64,000 nucleotides of DNA from Planctomycetota bacterium. GTDB lineage: Bacteria; Planctomycetota; Uabimicrobiia; Uabimicrobiales; Uabimicrobiaceae. The DNA is taken from contig JAJDCR010000069.1 in assembly GCA_029260735.1 (NCBI GenBank), positions 115,817 through 179,816 of the forward strand, in the 5' to 3' direction. The position numbers and the translations under genes were made by a program. Positions 35,825 to 45,901 of this stretch are shown one piece after another (the first letter of the stretch is position 1; each line of letters opens with the position of its first letter). The notes under the pieces are model-generated. The model worked only from the letters and a program-made list of their open reading frames with translations, ran no database searches and was not told where the DNA came from.

Positions 35825-38199
35825 TGTCAATTAGAAAATTTTTTTTAAGATACTTTCTTGTGGCACTTGGATACCTTCTTTTCTTTCTAAGTTCCCCTCT
35901 TTGGGGACAACAGTCTTTGTCTAAGGGAGCTGTTTACCTGAACCAAGACCAAGCTCTTGAAAAAAAAATTGACCAAGCTCTTAGACAACAAATATCTCAA
36001 GATCTTCTTGAAGCTACCGAAAGATACTTGAAAGTACTTCGTAGAAACTCATCTTCCGTTATGAAGTACAGAGTCTTAAAAACTCAGGAAATGGGAGATC
36101 TTTTAAAAATTATTCAGTCTTACCAAAAGCAACAGTTTGAATTTCAGAAAAATTCGAAAGAGGGTATTGGCGAACAATTTTATTTAGAAGAAATTTTCCA
36201 AAAATTTCCGCCGACTTTGGTTTCTTTAAATGATCTCCAAAATTTATCTCAAAGCTACAAAGACAAAAATTTTTCCTCTCTTTGGGAATATTACGGTGAT
36301 CGATGGGCGCCAGGCTACTATATTGGAATCAATACATATGTTAGAAAGCTTTTGAGAGATCTTCCTTCCCAAGTTGCGAAGGAAGAAAATATGACGCGAA
36401 TAAATCATGAAAAGCTTTTTCGCAATGTTTGGAACCAAGGAGAAACAGAAGATCTTGCCGAAAAAACTTTCCGCTACCCACTTTGGAGTAAAAGAAAGCA
36501 GGCTTTGAATCTTCTGGGGGAATATCACTTTTTTTCAGGAAACATGGATTTGGCGATAGGTTATTGGCAAGAGCTACTATTCTCTTTAGATGCAGAGAAA
36601 AAAAGAGAACGAGCAAGTGTTATTGCTAAATTAGCTTCCGCTATTTATCAAAATGGCGACCTGCTATGGTTTCAGAAATGGCAAAGAAAATATTTGAAAG
36701 ATAAAACTTTAGTTACTGTGCATAACGAAAAAGTTCCTTTAGGAAAGTTTCTTCAAAAAATCCCTCAGCATTTCGAAGGGCAAAGTAAAATCTTTTCCTG
36801 GAATTGCTTTGGAGGAAATACAGGGCGCAATATTACCTTGCCCAGCGATCCTTTACTTCCTCTGCGAAGAACCGGCCAATATCGATTTAAAGGATATCCT
36901 TACAATAAAAAAGGAAAGTCTTTCCCTGTTTACTGGAACAATCGAATCTACTTTCAGCTAAGTAATCGTATCATTTGTTTAGAAGCAGAAACAGGAAAGC
37001 TCCTTTGGCGTTTATCTTTTCAATCTCCTCAAAATCCAATGAATGTAGAACATTCGTCCTTGATGATTCATCGAGGATGCCTGTATGCTTTTGTTCCTAA
37101 CCACTTTCGAAAACGAGGTTTTAAAAATGTAGACAAAATCTATGCTATTGATGCCTTGAGAGGGGAGACCATTTGGTCGTGGCCTCACCGAGAGGAATCT
37201 TATCCTCGTTCCAGCTTGAGTTTTTCTTTTTCTCCTACGGCAGTAGGGAATCGACTTTATTTAGGAGCTAACTCTATCACCGGAGCGGGAGAAACAACCA
37301 GTGAAATTTTATGTTTTGATATCTCGAAAGATAGTGAAAATCTTTCTTCGGTAGAGGAAAAAAAGCTAGTCCGTGTTCCTGATAAAGGGATTTCTGATAA
37401 AGGGACTCCTCAGAAAGCTAGTCTAGGAGAGCCAGGGAAACTTCTTTGGAAAAAATATTTATGCTCTTCTATAAACAATCATACTAGTGTTGTCCGCAGC
37501 TCTCAACAAACCTCCAAAATATTAGGAGGAGGAACTAGTGCACACTATGGAATGATCTATTTTTGCAGTAACTTTGGTGTTGTTGGAGCGATAGAAGCAA
37601 GTACCGGAGAAGTTGTTTGGTTGAATAACTATCAGGAGCACTATACAGAAAAGTACCAATTGAGGAGTAATTCTAAAGAAAGATCTCTCCCTTGGTTGAA
37701 CTTAGCCCCTGTTGTAAAAAATGGAAAGCTTTATATAACTCCCACAGACGAGGGAAAGATGTATGTTTACAATTGCTTTACCGGAGCTTTACAGAAAGCA
37801 TATCCTGAAAAAAGGCAAAGCCAAGGACTTGATCGTATATTGGGAGTTGATGAAAACGGAAATGTCTATTTAGCAGGTATGGAACAAGTAATTTCCAAAC
37901 CAAAAACAAAAGTGATTGCTTTACAGGAAGATGGAAAAAAAGAGATTCTTTGGGAGATTTTTTTACCAGAAGCTGTCACTGGACAAGGGTTTTTAACTCC
38001 AAAGTGGATATACTTAGCTTCAGCTGTGAACCTATATCGGATTGATAAAAAAAGCGGAAAATGGAAATCTACTCGCCTAGAAAGAATGGGAATGAATCCT
38101 AATAAGTATCCCACAAACTTGTTTAGTTTTCAAAATTTAGAGAAACAATACTTTGTTCTATCAAGCTGGCGAAACGTGAAAATATTTCAATGTCAGTGA
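35824..38199 (+). CDS. Secreted PQQ-propeller protein
   Basis: The 791-aa product has a long signal peptide (about 1-29, ending PLWGQ), a helical TPR-like region (about 40-310) and a beta-propeller (about 330-790) with PQQ-like blades such as LEAETGKLLWRL, IDALRGETIW, IEASTGEVVW and YNCFTGALQKAY. It resembles the first half of the 1439-aa protein encoded at 12795 in layout. No quinoprotein catalytic residues were recognised. Its start codon overlaps the stop of the HEAT gene (TAATG), so coupling is likely. A scaffold or assembly role in the envelope is the best inference. Confidence 0.78.
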   Translation: MSIRKFFLRYFLVALGYLLFFLSSPLWGQQSLSKGAVYLNQDQALEKKIDQALRQQISQDLLEATERYLKVLRRNSSSVMKYRVLKTQEMGDLLKIIQSYQKQQFEFQKNSKEGIGEQFYLEEIFQKFPPTLVSLNDLQNLSQSYKDKNFSSLWEYYGDRWAPGYYIGINTYVRKLLRDLPSQVAKEENMTRINHEKLFRNVWNQGETEDLAEKTFRYPLWSKRKQALNLLGEYHFFSGNMDLAIGYWQELLFSLDAEKKRERASVIAKLASAIYQNGDLLWFQKWQRKYLKDKTLVTVHNEKVPLGKFLQKIPQHFEGQSKIFSWNCFGGNTGRNITLPSDPLLPLRRTGQYRFKGYPYNKKGKSFPVYWNNRIYFQLSNRIICLEAETGKLLWRLSFQSPQNPMNVEHSSLMIHRGCLYAFVPNHFRKRGFKNVDKIYAIDALRGETIWSWPHREESYPRSSLSFSFSPTAVGNRLYLGANSITGAGETTSEILCFDISKDSENLSSVEEKKLVRVPDKGISDKGTPQKASLGEPGKLLWKKYLCSSINNHTSVVRSSQQTSKILGGGTSAHYGMIYFCSNFGVVGAIEASTGEVVWLNNYQEHYTEKYQLRSNSKERSLPWLNLAPVVKNGKLYITPTDEGKMYVYNCFTGALQKAYPEKRQSQGLDRILGVDENGNVYLAGMEQVISKPKTKVIALQEDGKKEILWEIFLPEAVTGQGFLTPKWIYLASAVNLYRIDKKSGKWKSTRLERMGMNPNKYPTNLFSFQNLEKQYFVLSSWRNVKIFQCQ

Positions 38200-38276
38200 A
38201 AAAATACTTATCATAGAATCTAATAGCTTAGAACCTACAACTAGGATCTAAAGACTGTTTATGGCAGGAGCAAAAA

Positions 38277-40046
38277 ATGAGTGAAGAAGAAAAGTTTTCT
38301 ATGTCAAACCCGAAACAAGAAAAGAACGATACGCCTTCTTTTCCTTACACAAGTGAAGAAAAGTTGAGTTCTTCTGAATCTTCTCCCCCCCGTTCAGATT
38401 TAGAAGAAAGTCCCACGGGTTTACAACCAGAAACTTCTTCTCCAGAGGAAACAACGGAAGGGATCTATACTTCATCGCACTCTGAAGAAACTAATTCGGT
38501 AATATCTACTGAGCCAGAAAAAATTGCTGAGCCAGAAAAAATTGCTGAGCCAGAAAAAGTAGAAGTGCAGGAAGTTCCTCAAGCGAAAGCAGAGGAAGTA
38601 GTCGTTGAACCAGAAAAAGTAGAAGTGCAGGAAGTTCCTCAGGCGAAAGCAGAGGAAGTAGTTGCTGAACCAGAAAAAGTAGAAGTAGAAGAAGTTCCTC
38701 AGGCGAAAGCAAAGGAAGTAGTTGCTGAACCAGAAAAAGTAGAAGTAGAAGAAGTTCCTCAAGCGAAAGCAGAGGAAGTAGTTGCTGAGCCAGAAAAAGC
38801 TGAAGCGGAAGTAGTTACTGCTGTCTCTGAAGAAGCTAAACTAGAAGATAAAGCTATGGCAGAGGATGTTTCTGTAAATTCTGTTGTTGAAAAAGCTGTT
38901 CCAAACTCAATGTCCTTATATGCTAAATCAACTGATTTGCCAAATGCAAACGATGAGAATGAAACTAAAGAAGAAAGGACTCTGGCTATGTCAGAAAAGA
39001 CTTCGGTCAATCTAGATAAATTATCTGACGATGAAGTTATTGCGAAATTGATGCAGGCGCATTCTCGCTTAAAACAAGAAGTGAAAAAAATTATTGTAGG
39101 GCAGGAGAGAGTAATCGATGAAGTTTTGATTTCTGTCTTTTCTCGCGGGCACTGTTTATTGATCGGTGTCCCTGGGTTAGCCAAAACTATGCTAATCTCT
39201 ACTTTAGCAAGGGCCCTCTCTCTGGACTTCTCTCGAATTCAGTTTACTCCTGACTTAATGCCTTCAGATATTACGGGTACAGAGGTTATCCAAGAAGATA
39301 AAATGACGGGCCAGAGAGAATTTAAATTTCTCAAAGGTCCTATTTTTGCTAATATCATCCTCGCAGATGAAATTAACCGAACTCCTCCTAAAACCCAAGC
39401 TGCTCTACTTGAGTCAATGCAGGAATATCAAGTAACAGCAGGAGGAAAGAAGCACGTTTTACCTCAACCCTTTTTTGTTTTGGCAACCCAAAACCCCATT
39501 GAACAAGAAGGAACCTATCCTTTGCCAGAAGCCCAGTTGGATCGCTTTATGTTTAACATTATGGTGGACTACCCAACAGAAGAAGAAGAACTGGAGATAA
39601 TGAAAAGAACAACGACCGACCAGAAGGTAGAGGTTCAAGATATTTTATCGGGAGAAGAGATTTTACAGTTACAAGATGTTGTTCGGCGTGTTCCGATTGG
39701 AGATCATCAAATTCAGTACGCGGTTAATTTTGCTCGTTATACAAGGGTCACAGAGCCTAGTGCACCTGACTTTGTCAAAAATTGGCTTTCTTGGGGAGCT
39801 GGTCCGAGAGCAAGTCAGTATCTAATTTTAGGAGCAAAAGCTCGGGCTATCTTAAGTGGCCGTAGCTTTGTTTCTACCGAAGACATTAGAGCGGTAGCCC
39901 ACCCTGTTTTACGGCACCGCATTATCACTAATTACTCTGCCGCAGCAGAAGGCATTACACCTGACATTATTATTGATAAGCTAATGGATATTATTCCAGA
40001 TAAAGAGGGAGCCGATGGAAGACTATCTCAAATACTTAAATCCTAA
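38277..40046 (+). CDS. MoxR-type AAA+ ATPase with repetitive acidic N-terminal extension
   Basis: The C-terminal 330 residues are a typical MoxR ATPase: GVPGLAKT (297-304, Walker A), ILADEINR (Walker B, about 361), an [22 protein letters not shown] sensor region and a RVxxPSxPDF-like lid. MoxR proteins act as chaperones for VWA proteins encoded nearby, as is the case here. The first 240 residues are Glu/Pro/Val-rich, unlike normal MoxR proteins of about 330 aa, and include a 60-bp tandem repeat. An internal start just before the AAA core (for example the Met of [10 protein letters not shown]) would give a normal-sized protein, but the extension has an excellent ribosome-binding site (GGAG). 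The DUF58 gene overlaps its end by 32 bases. Confidence 0.9.
   Translation: MSEEEKFSMSNPKQEKNDTPSFPYTSEEKLSSSESSPPRSDLEESPTGLQPETSSPEETTEGIYTSSHSEETNSVISTEPEKIAEPEKIAEPEKVEVQEVPQAKAEEVVVEPEKVEVQEVPQAKAEEVVAEPEKVEVEEVPQAKAKEVVAEPEKVEVEEVPQAKAEEVVAEPEKAEAEVVTAVSEEAKLEDKAMAEDVSVNSVVEKAVPNSMSLYAKSTDLPNANDENETKEERTLAMSEKTSVNLDKLSDDEVIAKLMQAHSRLKQEVKKIIVGQERVIDEVLISVFSRGHCLLIGVPGLAKTMLISTLARALSLDFSRIQFTPDLMPSDITGTEVIQEDKMTGQREFKFLKGPIFANIILADEINRTPPKTQAALLESMQEYQVTAGGKKHVLPQPFFVLATQNPIEQEGTYPLPEAQLDRFMFNIMVDYPTEEEELEIMKRTTTDQKVEVQDILSGEEILQLQDVVRRVPIGDHQIQYAVNFARYTRVTEPSAPDFVKNWLSWGAGPRASQYLILGAKARAILSGRSFVSTEDIRAVAHPVLRHRIITNYSAAAEGITPDIIIDKLMDIIPDKEGADGRLSQILKS
38547..38806. repeat. 60-bp in-frame tandem repeat in the MoxR gene
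   Basis: A unit of exactly 60 bp, encoding [20 protein letters not shown] with small changes, occurs about four times in a row. It is preceded by three copies of an 18-bp unit (EPEKIA) at about 38513-38566. Opposite-strand reading frames in this block are shadows. Confidence 0.9.
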
Positions 40047-40917
40047 GGTTCTAAATAAGATTACCAACCTGGAGTTAAAAGCCCGTCTAATTGTAGAAGG
40101 TTATATTTCTGGACTACATAAAAGTCCTTATCATGGTTTTTCGGTTGAGTTTGCTCAGCATCGCGAGTATGTTCCTGGTGATGATATTCGACATATCGAC
40201 TGGAAAGTCTACGGAAAATCTAATCGCTATTACATCAAAGAGTATGAAGAAGAGACCAACCTAGTCTCTTACTTTTTACTAGATAGTAGTGCATCTATGC
40301 GCTACAGTAATGATGATATGTCGAAGTATGACTATGCTTGCCATATAGTGGCGAGTTTGTCCTACTTGATTCTCCAACAACAGGATGCCGCAGGATTATG
40401 CATTTTCGACCAAGAAATTAGAACTCTTCTCCCAGCTTCTTCTAATCCTGCGTATATTGGCGATATTGCTCATCAGATGGCCCAAGTGGATCCAGTTGAA
40501 AAAACAAGTATTGATGTTGTTATAAAAGACATTGCTGGCAGATTGAAAAAACGAGGACTCGTTGTTATTGTTTCTGATTTATTTGACGACGTTTCCAAAA
40601 TTTTAGAAGGTATACGCCACTTACGTCATCGCCGGCATGATGTCATTGTTTTACATATTTTACATCCAGATGAGCTTCATTTTCCTCTACAACGCTTAAC
40701 AATGTTTGAAGGTTTAGAGGAGATAGATTCTAAGCTTCTCGTTAACCCACGAGCGATTCAAAGTGCCTACCTTAAAGAAATTCAGAATTTTATTTCTGAG
40801 CTCAAGAGTGGCTGCATTGCTCATCGAGTGGATTATGTGCAAGTGACAACCGATCAAAATTTGGATGTGGCCCTTTCGGCCTACTTAGCTAACCGAGGAA
40901 GTAGAGCCCGGCGCTAG
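40015..40917 (+). CDS. DUF58 family protein
   Basis: The 300-aa protein is a clean DUF58 member: [24 protein letters not shown], then [19 protein letters not shown], and a VWA-like second half with LLDSSASM (a partial MIDAS) and VIVSDLFDD. Such proteins are encoded next to MoxR and are thought to be its partners. It starts inside the end of the MoxR frame (32-base overlap), implying translational coupling. It is soluble, with no signal peptide. Confidence 0.92.
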   Translation: MEDYLKYLNPKVLNKITNLELKARLIVEGYISGLHKSPYHGFSVEFAQHREYVPGDDIRHIDWKVYGKSNRYYIKEYEEETNLVSYFLLDSSASMRYSNDDMSKYDYACHIVASLSYLILQQQDAAGLCIFDQEIRTLLPASSNPAYIGDIAHQMAQVDPVEKTSIDVVIKDIAGRLKKRGLVVIVSDLFDDVSKILEGIRHLRHRRHDVIVLHILHPDELHFPLQRLTMFEGLEEIDSKLLVNPRAIQSAYLKEIQNFISELKSGCIAHRVDYVQVTTDQNLDVALSAYLANRGSRARR

Positions 40918-40979
40918 ATAATAATCTATCATAATTAAATTTGCTAAGTAAAAAGAAGCAACATTCTCTGAGGTAAACA

Positions 40980-43196
40980 ATGAATTTTTTTATCCAGCCC
41001 TGGTTTTTGACTGGACTAACAGCAGCTTCAATCCCCGTAATCATTCACTTAATTTTTCGACGACGTTTCCAACGAGTCGAGTGGGGAGCGATGAAGTTTC
41101 TTCTTGCGGCCTACCAAAGCAATAAGACTTCTTTGCTGGTAGAACATATTTTATTACTTATCTTACGTATTCTGATTATCATTTTACTAGTTTTGATTTT
41201 TGCTCGTCCTATAGCGGGGGATATTGCTCTTTTTAGCGATTCTCGCTCAACCGAACATTTTATTTTGGTTGTGGACAACTCATACAGCATGGGAGTGCGC
41301 GATGGAAATCAATCTCCTTTTGAAAAAGCAAAAAAACAAGCCCGTAATATTATAAAAAATGCCCAAATCAAAGATAGTATAACCATCATCACAATGAACG
41401 AAAAACCAAGGGTTTTAACTTCATTTGCTACCATACTTGATACTGGTAAAATCATAGGGCATATTGATGAAATTAAACTATCTCATCAAGCCACCGGGCT
41501 TTTTGAGACAATGGATATACTGAAAGAGCAGGCGAGCAAAAAAGAATACTTGAACAAAAAAGTTTTTATTCTTACCGATTGTCAAAAAGGTCCTTGGCTA
41601 GGTGCTAGTAAAGACCAGTCTTTTTTAGCAACATTGAAAGAAATTCGAAAGGAAGTTCGTCTTTTTTCTCTTTTTGATGTTGGGGTTACTAGCGATCCGC
41701 TAAATTTAGCCGTTTCTGATTTAGAAGCTGATGGGGTTATTGGATTAAATACTTTAGCTCGATTTGTTGCGACAATCCAGAATTTCAGCCCTAAAGAAAG
41801 TGGAGAAATGGCTATCCACTTTTATGTTGATGGGAATAAGCAATCTACGGAGTATGTTTCCGTCTTGGGTGGAGAAAGACAACGAGTGGCTTTTTTTTAT
41901 AACTTTGTTGCCACTGGGCCACATAATGTAATGGTGGAAATTGATGCGGACAGTTTAGCCCAAGATAACAAAAGGTATCTGTCTTTTGATGTTTTACAAA
42001 ACATTAAAACGCTAGTTTTGGATGGAGATATTCAAGAAGAAGCCTTTGGAAGTGAAACAGACTACATCACGGCTGCGATAGGGGCAACCCCAAAAAGCCT
42101 TATCCAAATGGAGGTTATGAGTGTTGCAGATCTCTCTTCAGATATCCAATTTTCTCAGTACAATGTAATTATATTAGCCAATGTTCAAACCTTTGCTGAT
42201 GAGGAACGCTTTCTTGAGCTAGAAGAGTTTGCTCGTAAGGGAGGAGGGATACTTTTTTTTCTAGGAGAGAAAGTCCCCTACAAGTACTACAATAGTGAAT
42301 TTTTTAAAGAGGGGTTGGGAGTTTTACCTGCTCCTATTGAGGCAGAGGCGATTGGTAAAGCCTCTGATAAAGAAGACAAAACCGTTTTCACTTTCGATAA
42401 CATAGACGAAACTCACCCCGTTCTGAAGTATTTTGTTGAAAACAAAACTTTGCTTGAGGACTTTCGAAGGTGTTTGACGTATAAATTTTTTCCTGTTCAA
42501 ATAGATGCTTTGGACAAAGAAGAGAAAAGAGTGTCTGTTATTGCTCATTACGATGATCCCGGAAAACACCCAGCTATTTTGGAAAAAAACTACGAAAGAG
42601 GAAAAGTGGTACTTTTCACAAGTACTGCTGATCGTGCTTGGAATAACTATAACTCTGATCAATTTGGACATGTCTTTTTGATTATGGTTCATGAGTTTAT
42701 CCAGTACCTAGTTATTCGTCCTATCCACGAAAGTAATATTCGAGTTGGTCTGCCTATTCTGAAAACCTTTGATTTCTATATTCAAGGAGCTGAGATAGCT
42801 CAGCCAGGAGAGAGTTTTTCTCCCATCGGTTTGCAGTCAAACAATGGGGCAGCCCCTTTTCGCTTGAAAGAAGATACTTTTGTGTCAGGGATTTACAAAC
42901 TGAACCTGGATATTCCTTTACAAGTTCGAGAAGAACAGGGCGAAATTGCCAGCGAATATATTTTTGCTGTCAATGTTGATCCTACTGAAGGAGATATCAC
43001 GCGTGCCACAAAACAAGAGATTCTTAACGCCTTAAAAGATATTAATATCCACTATAGTACTCGACTTCAGAAAAACCAGAGTGGTGGGACAAGTACGTCG
43101 GATGTCGAATATTGGAAACCTATTTTGATATTGCTTCTGATTTTAAATGGACTAGAAACTTTTCTGGCGATGTGGTTTGGCCGCTACGATAGATAG
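40980..43196 (+). CDS. BatA-like membrane protein with VWA domain
   Basis: The 738-aa product opens with the BatA N-terminal signature (PWFLTGLTAASIPVIIHLIFRRR), a two-helix hairpin (about 8-22 and 55-80). A VWA domain follows with MIDAS DNSYSM (Asp99) and LTDCQKG. A long extracytoplasmic section (about 250-710) contains a glutamine-amidotransferase-like fold segment (YNVIILANVQTF, EEFARKGGGILFFLGE). A final membrane helix ends the protein. GAGGTAAAC precedes the start. In Bacteroidetes Bat proteins are linked to stress tolerance; in planctomycetes the cluster is common but its role is not settled. Confidence 0.87.
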   Translation: MNFFIQPWFLTGLTAASIPVIIHLIFRRRFQRVEWGAMKFLLAAYQSNKTSLLVEHILLLILRILIIILLVLIFARPIAGDIALFSDSRSTEHFILVVDNSYSMGVRDGNQSPFEKAKKQARNIIKNAQIKDSITIITMNEKPRVLTSFATILDTGKIIGHIDEIKLSHQATGLFETMDILKEQASKKEYLNKKVFILTDCQKGPWLGASKDQSFLATLKEIRKEVRLFSLFDVGVTSDPLNLAVSDLEADGVIGLNTLARFVATIQNFSPKESGEMAIHFYVDGNKQSTEYVSVLGGERQRVAFFYNFVATGPHNVMVEIDADSLAQDNKRYLSFDVLQNIKTLVLDGDIQEEAFGSETDYITAAIGATPKSLIQMEVMSVADLSSDIQFSQYNVIILANVQTFADEERFLELEEFARKGGGILFFLGEKVPYKYYNSEFFKEGLGVLPAPIEAEAIGKASDKEDKTVFTFDNIDETHPVLKYFVENKTLLEDFRRCLTYKFFPVQIDALDKEEKRVSVIAHYDDPGKHPAILEKNYERGKVVLFTSTADRAWNNYNSDQFGHVFLIMVHEFIQYLVIRPIHESNIRVGLPILKTFDFYIQGAEIAQPGESFSPIGLQSNNGAAPFRLKEDTFVSGIYKLNLDIPLQVREEQGEIASEYIFAVNVDPTEGDITRATKQEILNALKDINIHYSTRLQKNQSGGTSTSDVEYWKPILILLLILNGLETFLAMWFGRYDR

Positions 43197-43208
43197 ATGA
43201 GGTAAAAG

Positions 43209-45548
43209 ATGTTTTTTAATTTGTTGGCTCAAAGCGACAATGTTACGCAGACACTGAAATTTGGCACCCAGCTTCCTCTTTGGGCATACTGTTCCATCAT
43301 TGCATTAATACTCTTATGGGTATATAACTGCTATAAGCGGGAAGCTTCAAGTCGTTCCAGAGTGGCCAAATTTGTCTTAATCTTTATTCGGATGATTATT
43401 TTTCTCCTTCTTCTTTTGATTTTAAGTGAACCTATTTGGGAAGAACAGTACAACGAAGTAAAAAAATCGAACTTAATTTTTCTAATAGATTCATCTCAAT
43501 CGATGAATGCAAAGGATCGTTATGACAATAAGGAAGAGCGAGAAAAGCTAGAAGAAGCCCTCTCTACCTCTGATTTGAAATTAAGTGAAACAAGTCGAAT
43601 TGAAATTGTTAGTCGTATACTGGAAAAATCACAACGAATTGAAGAACTAGAAAAAGATTGCAAGCTTCATTTTTATAAATTTGATACAGTCCTCAATAAA
43701 TTGAGTTCTCCCTCTTCTCTTTTAGAAGCTAAGGGATCAAAAACTAATATCTATGATCATGTGGCTAAAGCTATCGATGCCATGCAAGGACGAACGATAG
43801 AAGGAATTTTTCTCTTCACTGATGGTCAGCATAATACAGGACGAATGCGCTGGCAAGATGCCGCTTCCTATGCTAAAAAGAAAGCTGACAACGAGATGGC
43901 TCCTATTCCGATTTACACTGTGGGAATGGGAAGCCAAGCAAAAAAGAAAGACATTATTTTAACAGGAGTAGAAGCTCCTGAAATCGCTTTGGTTGATGAC
44001 AAAGTCCCCTTTGAATTTGAAATTAAGCACATTGGCTTCGAAGGAGCAAAGATTCCCGTCTACCTAAAGTGGGGAGAATCTATCTTAGCGGAAGAGGAAG
44101 TTACTCTGGGAGCGCAAGGAGAAAAACAGCGTTTTGTTATCAGTCACACTTTCCGGATCGCGGACGATTATAACGTTAGTGTGGTTATTCCCTCTCAGCT
44201 CAATGAGTACTCCATTGAGAACAATGTCCGTCATCATAATATTAAAATCATCCAACAAAAGCTCAAAGTTCTTTATCTCGAAGGGCTACCTCGGTGGGAA
44301 TATCGCTATTTAAAGAATGCTCTTATCCGAGATGACACTATCCTTACCAATACTTGGCTATTTTCTGCAGACGAGAGTTTTCCTCAGGATAAAAGTAAAA
44401 AAGCCCCCGAAATCCGAGGTTTTCCTAGCAAAGAAGAACTTTTTAAATACCACTGTGTTATCGTAGGAGATATCAGTCTCGAAGATATAACTCTGCGCGA
44501 TCAGCGTAACTTGGCGGAGTATGTTAGAGATAATGGAGGGGGAGTAATTTTTATTGCAGGGACCCGCCATAACCCAAAAAATTATTGGGATACGGAAATC
44601 TCTCCTCTTTTGCCAGTGATTGTAGAAGGGGATGCCGGGGAAGGTTCTTTTACAGAACCGCGAAGACTTCGAATCACTCCCGAGGGAAAAAGACATCCCA
44701 TAATGAGACTTTTACCAAACACAGATGAGAATATTCACCTCTGGGAGAACGAAAGAGAAGGAATCGCAAATTTTTATTGGTATTATATCATTGAAAAGGC
44801 CAAGCCTGGAGCAACTGTTTTGGCCTTAGAGAAGAACCAACGCACTCCTCTTTTTGTCACTCAGTTCTATGGTAAAGGAAAGACTTTCTTTACTGCTCTT
44901 GATTCCAGCTGGCGTTGGCGTAAGTTCTATGGCGATAGGTATTTTTATCGTTTCTGGGGACAAGTTATTCGCCACATTTCCATGGGAATGCTTTTGGGAA
45001 CAGGGCGTCAGTACTATCTGCGAGTAGATAATCCGCAGTACGTCATTGGCGATATGGTAAATGTTGTTCTCAGAGTGGTCGATAATACAAAACAAAGTCC
45101 GGTTGACCAAAAAGAGTGGAAAGTTTTCTATTCTACTCCGAGCAAGAAAACCAAAGAAAAAATCCTCAAAGCAGTCCCTTCTGAACCAGGGACTTATGAA
45201 GGCTCTCTTATTGCCACTGAAATTGGAAGCTACAAAATTTGGCTGAAAGCAGAAGGTAAAGAAATTAGTACAATGTTTTATGTGGAAGCCCCTGTTGCTG
45301 AGTCAGGTAAAACAGAACTAAATGAAGAACCTTTGAAGAAGTTAGCTCAAGAAACTCAAGGAGCCTACCTCAAACCCTATCAGTTGGAAGAAACCCTGAA
45401 AACACTGAACCCAGTTCAGGAAAGAATTCCGATCAAAATCCACCCCAAACCTCTTTTTGATAAAGACTGGGTCGTCTGGCTATTTCTGGCGATCATTGCT
45501 CTTTACACGATTGAGTGGATTGTTCGGAAAATGTTCCGTATGCTGTAA
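43209..45548 (+). CDS. VWA domain membrane protein with glutamine-amidotransferase-like domain
   Basis: The 779-aa product has two N-terminal membrane helices (about 25-42 and 55-77), a VWA domain with MIDAS DSSQSM (Asp94) and LFTDGQHNTG, then a beta-sandwich (about 255-345) and a class I GATase-like domain (about 350-600: VLYLEGLPRWEYRYLKNAL, VRDNGGGVIFIAG). A last membrane helix lies at about 755-772. There is no obvious catalytic Cys in the GATase-like part, so it is likely structural. It begins 12 bases after the BatA-like gene and completes the MoxR-DUF58-VWA-VWA cluster. Confidence 0.87.
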   Translation: MFFNLLAQSDNVTQTLKFGTQLPLWAYCSIIALILLWVYNCYKREASSRSRVAKFVLIFIRMIIFLLLLLILSEPIWEEQYNEVKKSNLIFLIDSSQSMNAKDRYDNKEEREKLEEALSTSDLKLSETSRIEIVSRILEKSQRIEELEKDCKLHFYKFDTVLNKLSSPSSLLEAKGSKTNIYDHVAKAIDAMQGRTIEGIFLFTDGQHNTGRMRWQDAASYAKKKADNEMAPIPIYTVGMGSQAKKKDIILTGVEAPEIALVDDKVPFEFEIKHIGFEGAKIPVYLKWGESILAEEEVTLGAQGEKQRFVISHTFRIADDYNVSVVIPSQLNEYSIENNVRHHNIKIIQQKLKVLYLEGLPRWEYRYLKNALIRDDTILTNTWLFSADESFPQDKSKKAPEIRGFPSKEELFKYHCVIVGDISLEDITLRDQRNLAEYVRDNGGGVIFIAGTRHNPKNYWDTEISPLLPVIVEGDAGEGSFTEPRRLRITPEGKRHPIMRLLPNTDENIHLWENEREGIANFYWYYIIEKAKPGATVLALEKNQRTPLFVTQFYGKGKTFFTALDSSWRWRKFYGDRYFYRFWGQVIRHISMGMLLGTGRQYYLRVDNPQYVIGDMVNVVLRVVDNTKQSPVDQKEWKVFYSTPSKKTKEKILKAVPSEPGTYEGSLIATEIGSYKIWLKAEGKEISTMFYVEAPVAESGKTELNEEPLKKLAQETQGAYLKPYQLEETLKTLNPVQERIPIKIHPKPLFDKDWVVWLFLAIIALYTIEWIVRKMFRML

Positions 45549-45567
45549 GGTTAGATTTTTTGTTTTG

Positions 45568-45627
45568 GGATTAATTTTGTAGCGTGGTTTAAGAGCCAGC
45601 TCTTAAACCACGCTACAAAATTAATCC
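45568..45627. repeat. Perfect 29-bp palindrome
   Basis: Arms 45568-45596 and 45599-45627 are perfectly complementary around a 2-base loop. The core is related to the palindrome at 22881-22945 (17 of 21 bases in the central part). No T-run follows, so it is a poor intrinsic terminator, although it lies just after the VWA gene. The rest of the 353-bp gap has only a small stem (AATAAGAT with its complement, 45685-45716). Confidence 0.8.
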
Positions 45628-45822
45628 ATACAAAATCCCCCACTCAGCCCTGAAAGGGAGGATACCCTTCTCTACCCCTTACAAAATAAGATTCCCCCTC
45701 GCCATAACATCTTATTCGTGAAAGAACCAACCTAAAGTCACCATGAAGGTTATTAATCCACCCATTGTCTCTAAAATATTTTTTTTCAACTATTTTATTA
45801 TTTCTATTTTTTTAAAAAAAAC

Positions 45823-45851
45823 TAGAAAAGCGATTTTTTTTCGTATATAAT
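45823..45851 (+). promoter_or_regulatory. Putative promoter for the PEP-CTERM/CHAT genes
   Basis: TAGAAA and a perfect TATAAT are 17 bases apart, about 50 bases upstream of the first PEP-CTERM gene. The -35 match is four of six and the region is AT-rich. Confidence 0.35.
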
Positions 45852-45901
45852 AACAATATCAAAACTATTAAATTCAGTTTCATTCACAATGAGGCGAAAA
45901 A

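Noticed and set aside
38472..38762. Opposite-strand frames in the MoxR repeat (Phe/Leu-rich)
   Set aside because: They are shadows of the in-frame 60-bp repeat.
38547..38806. Possible CRISPR array because of regular 60-bp spacing
   Set aside because: There are no distinct repeats and spacers; the whole unit is repeated and codes in frame within a MoxR protein.
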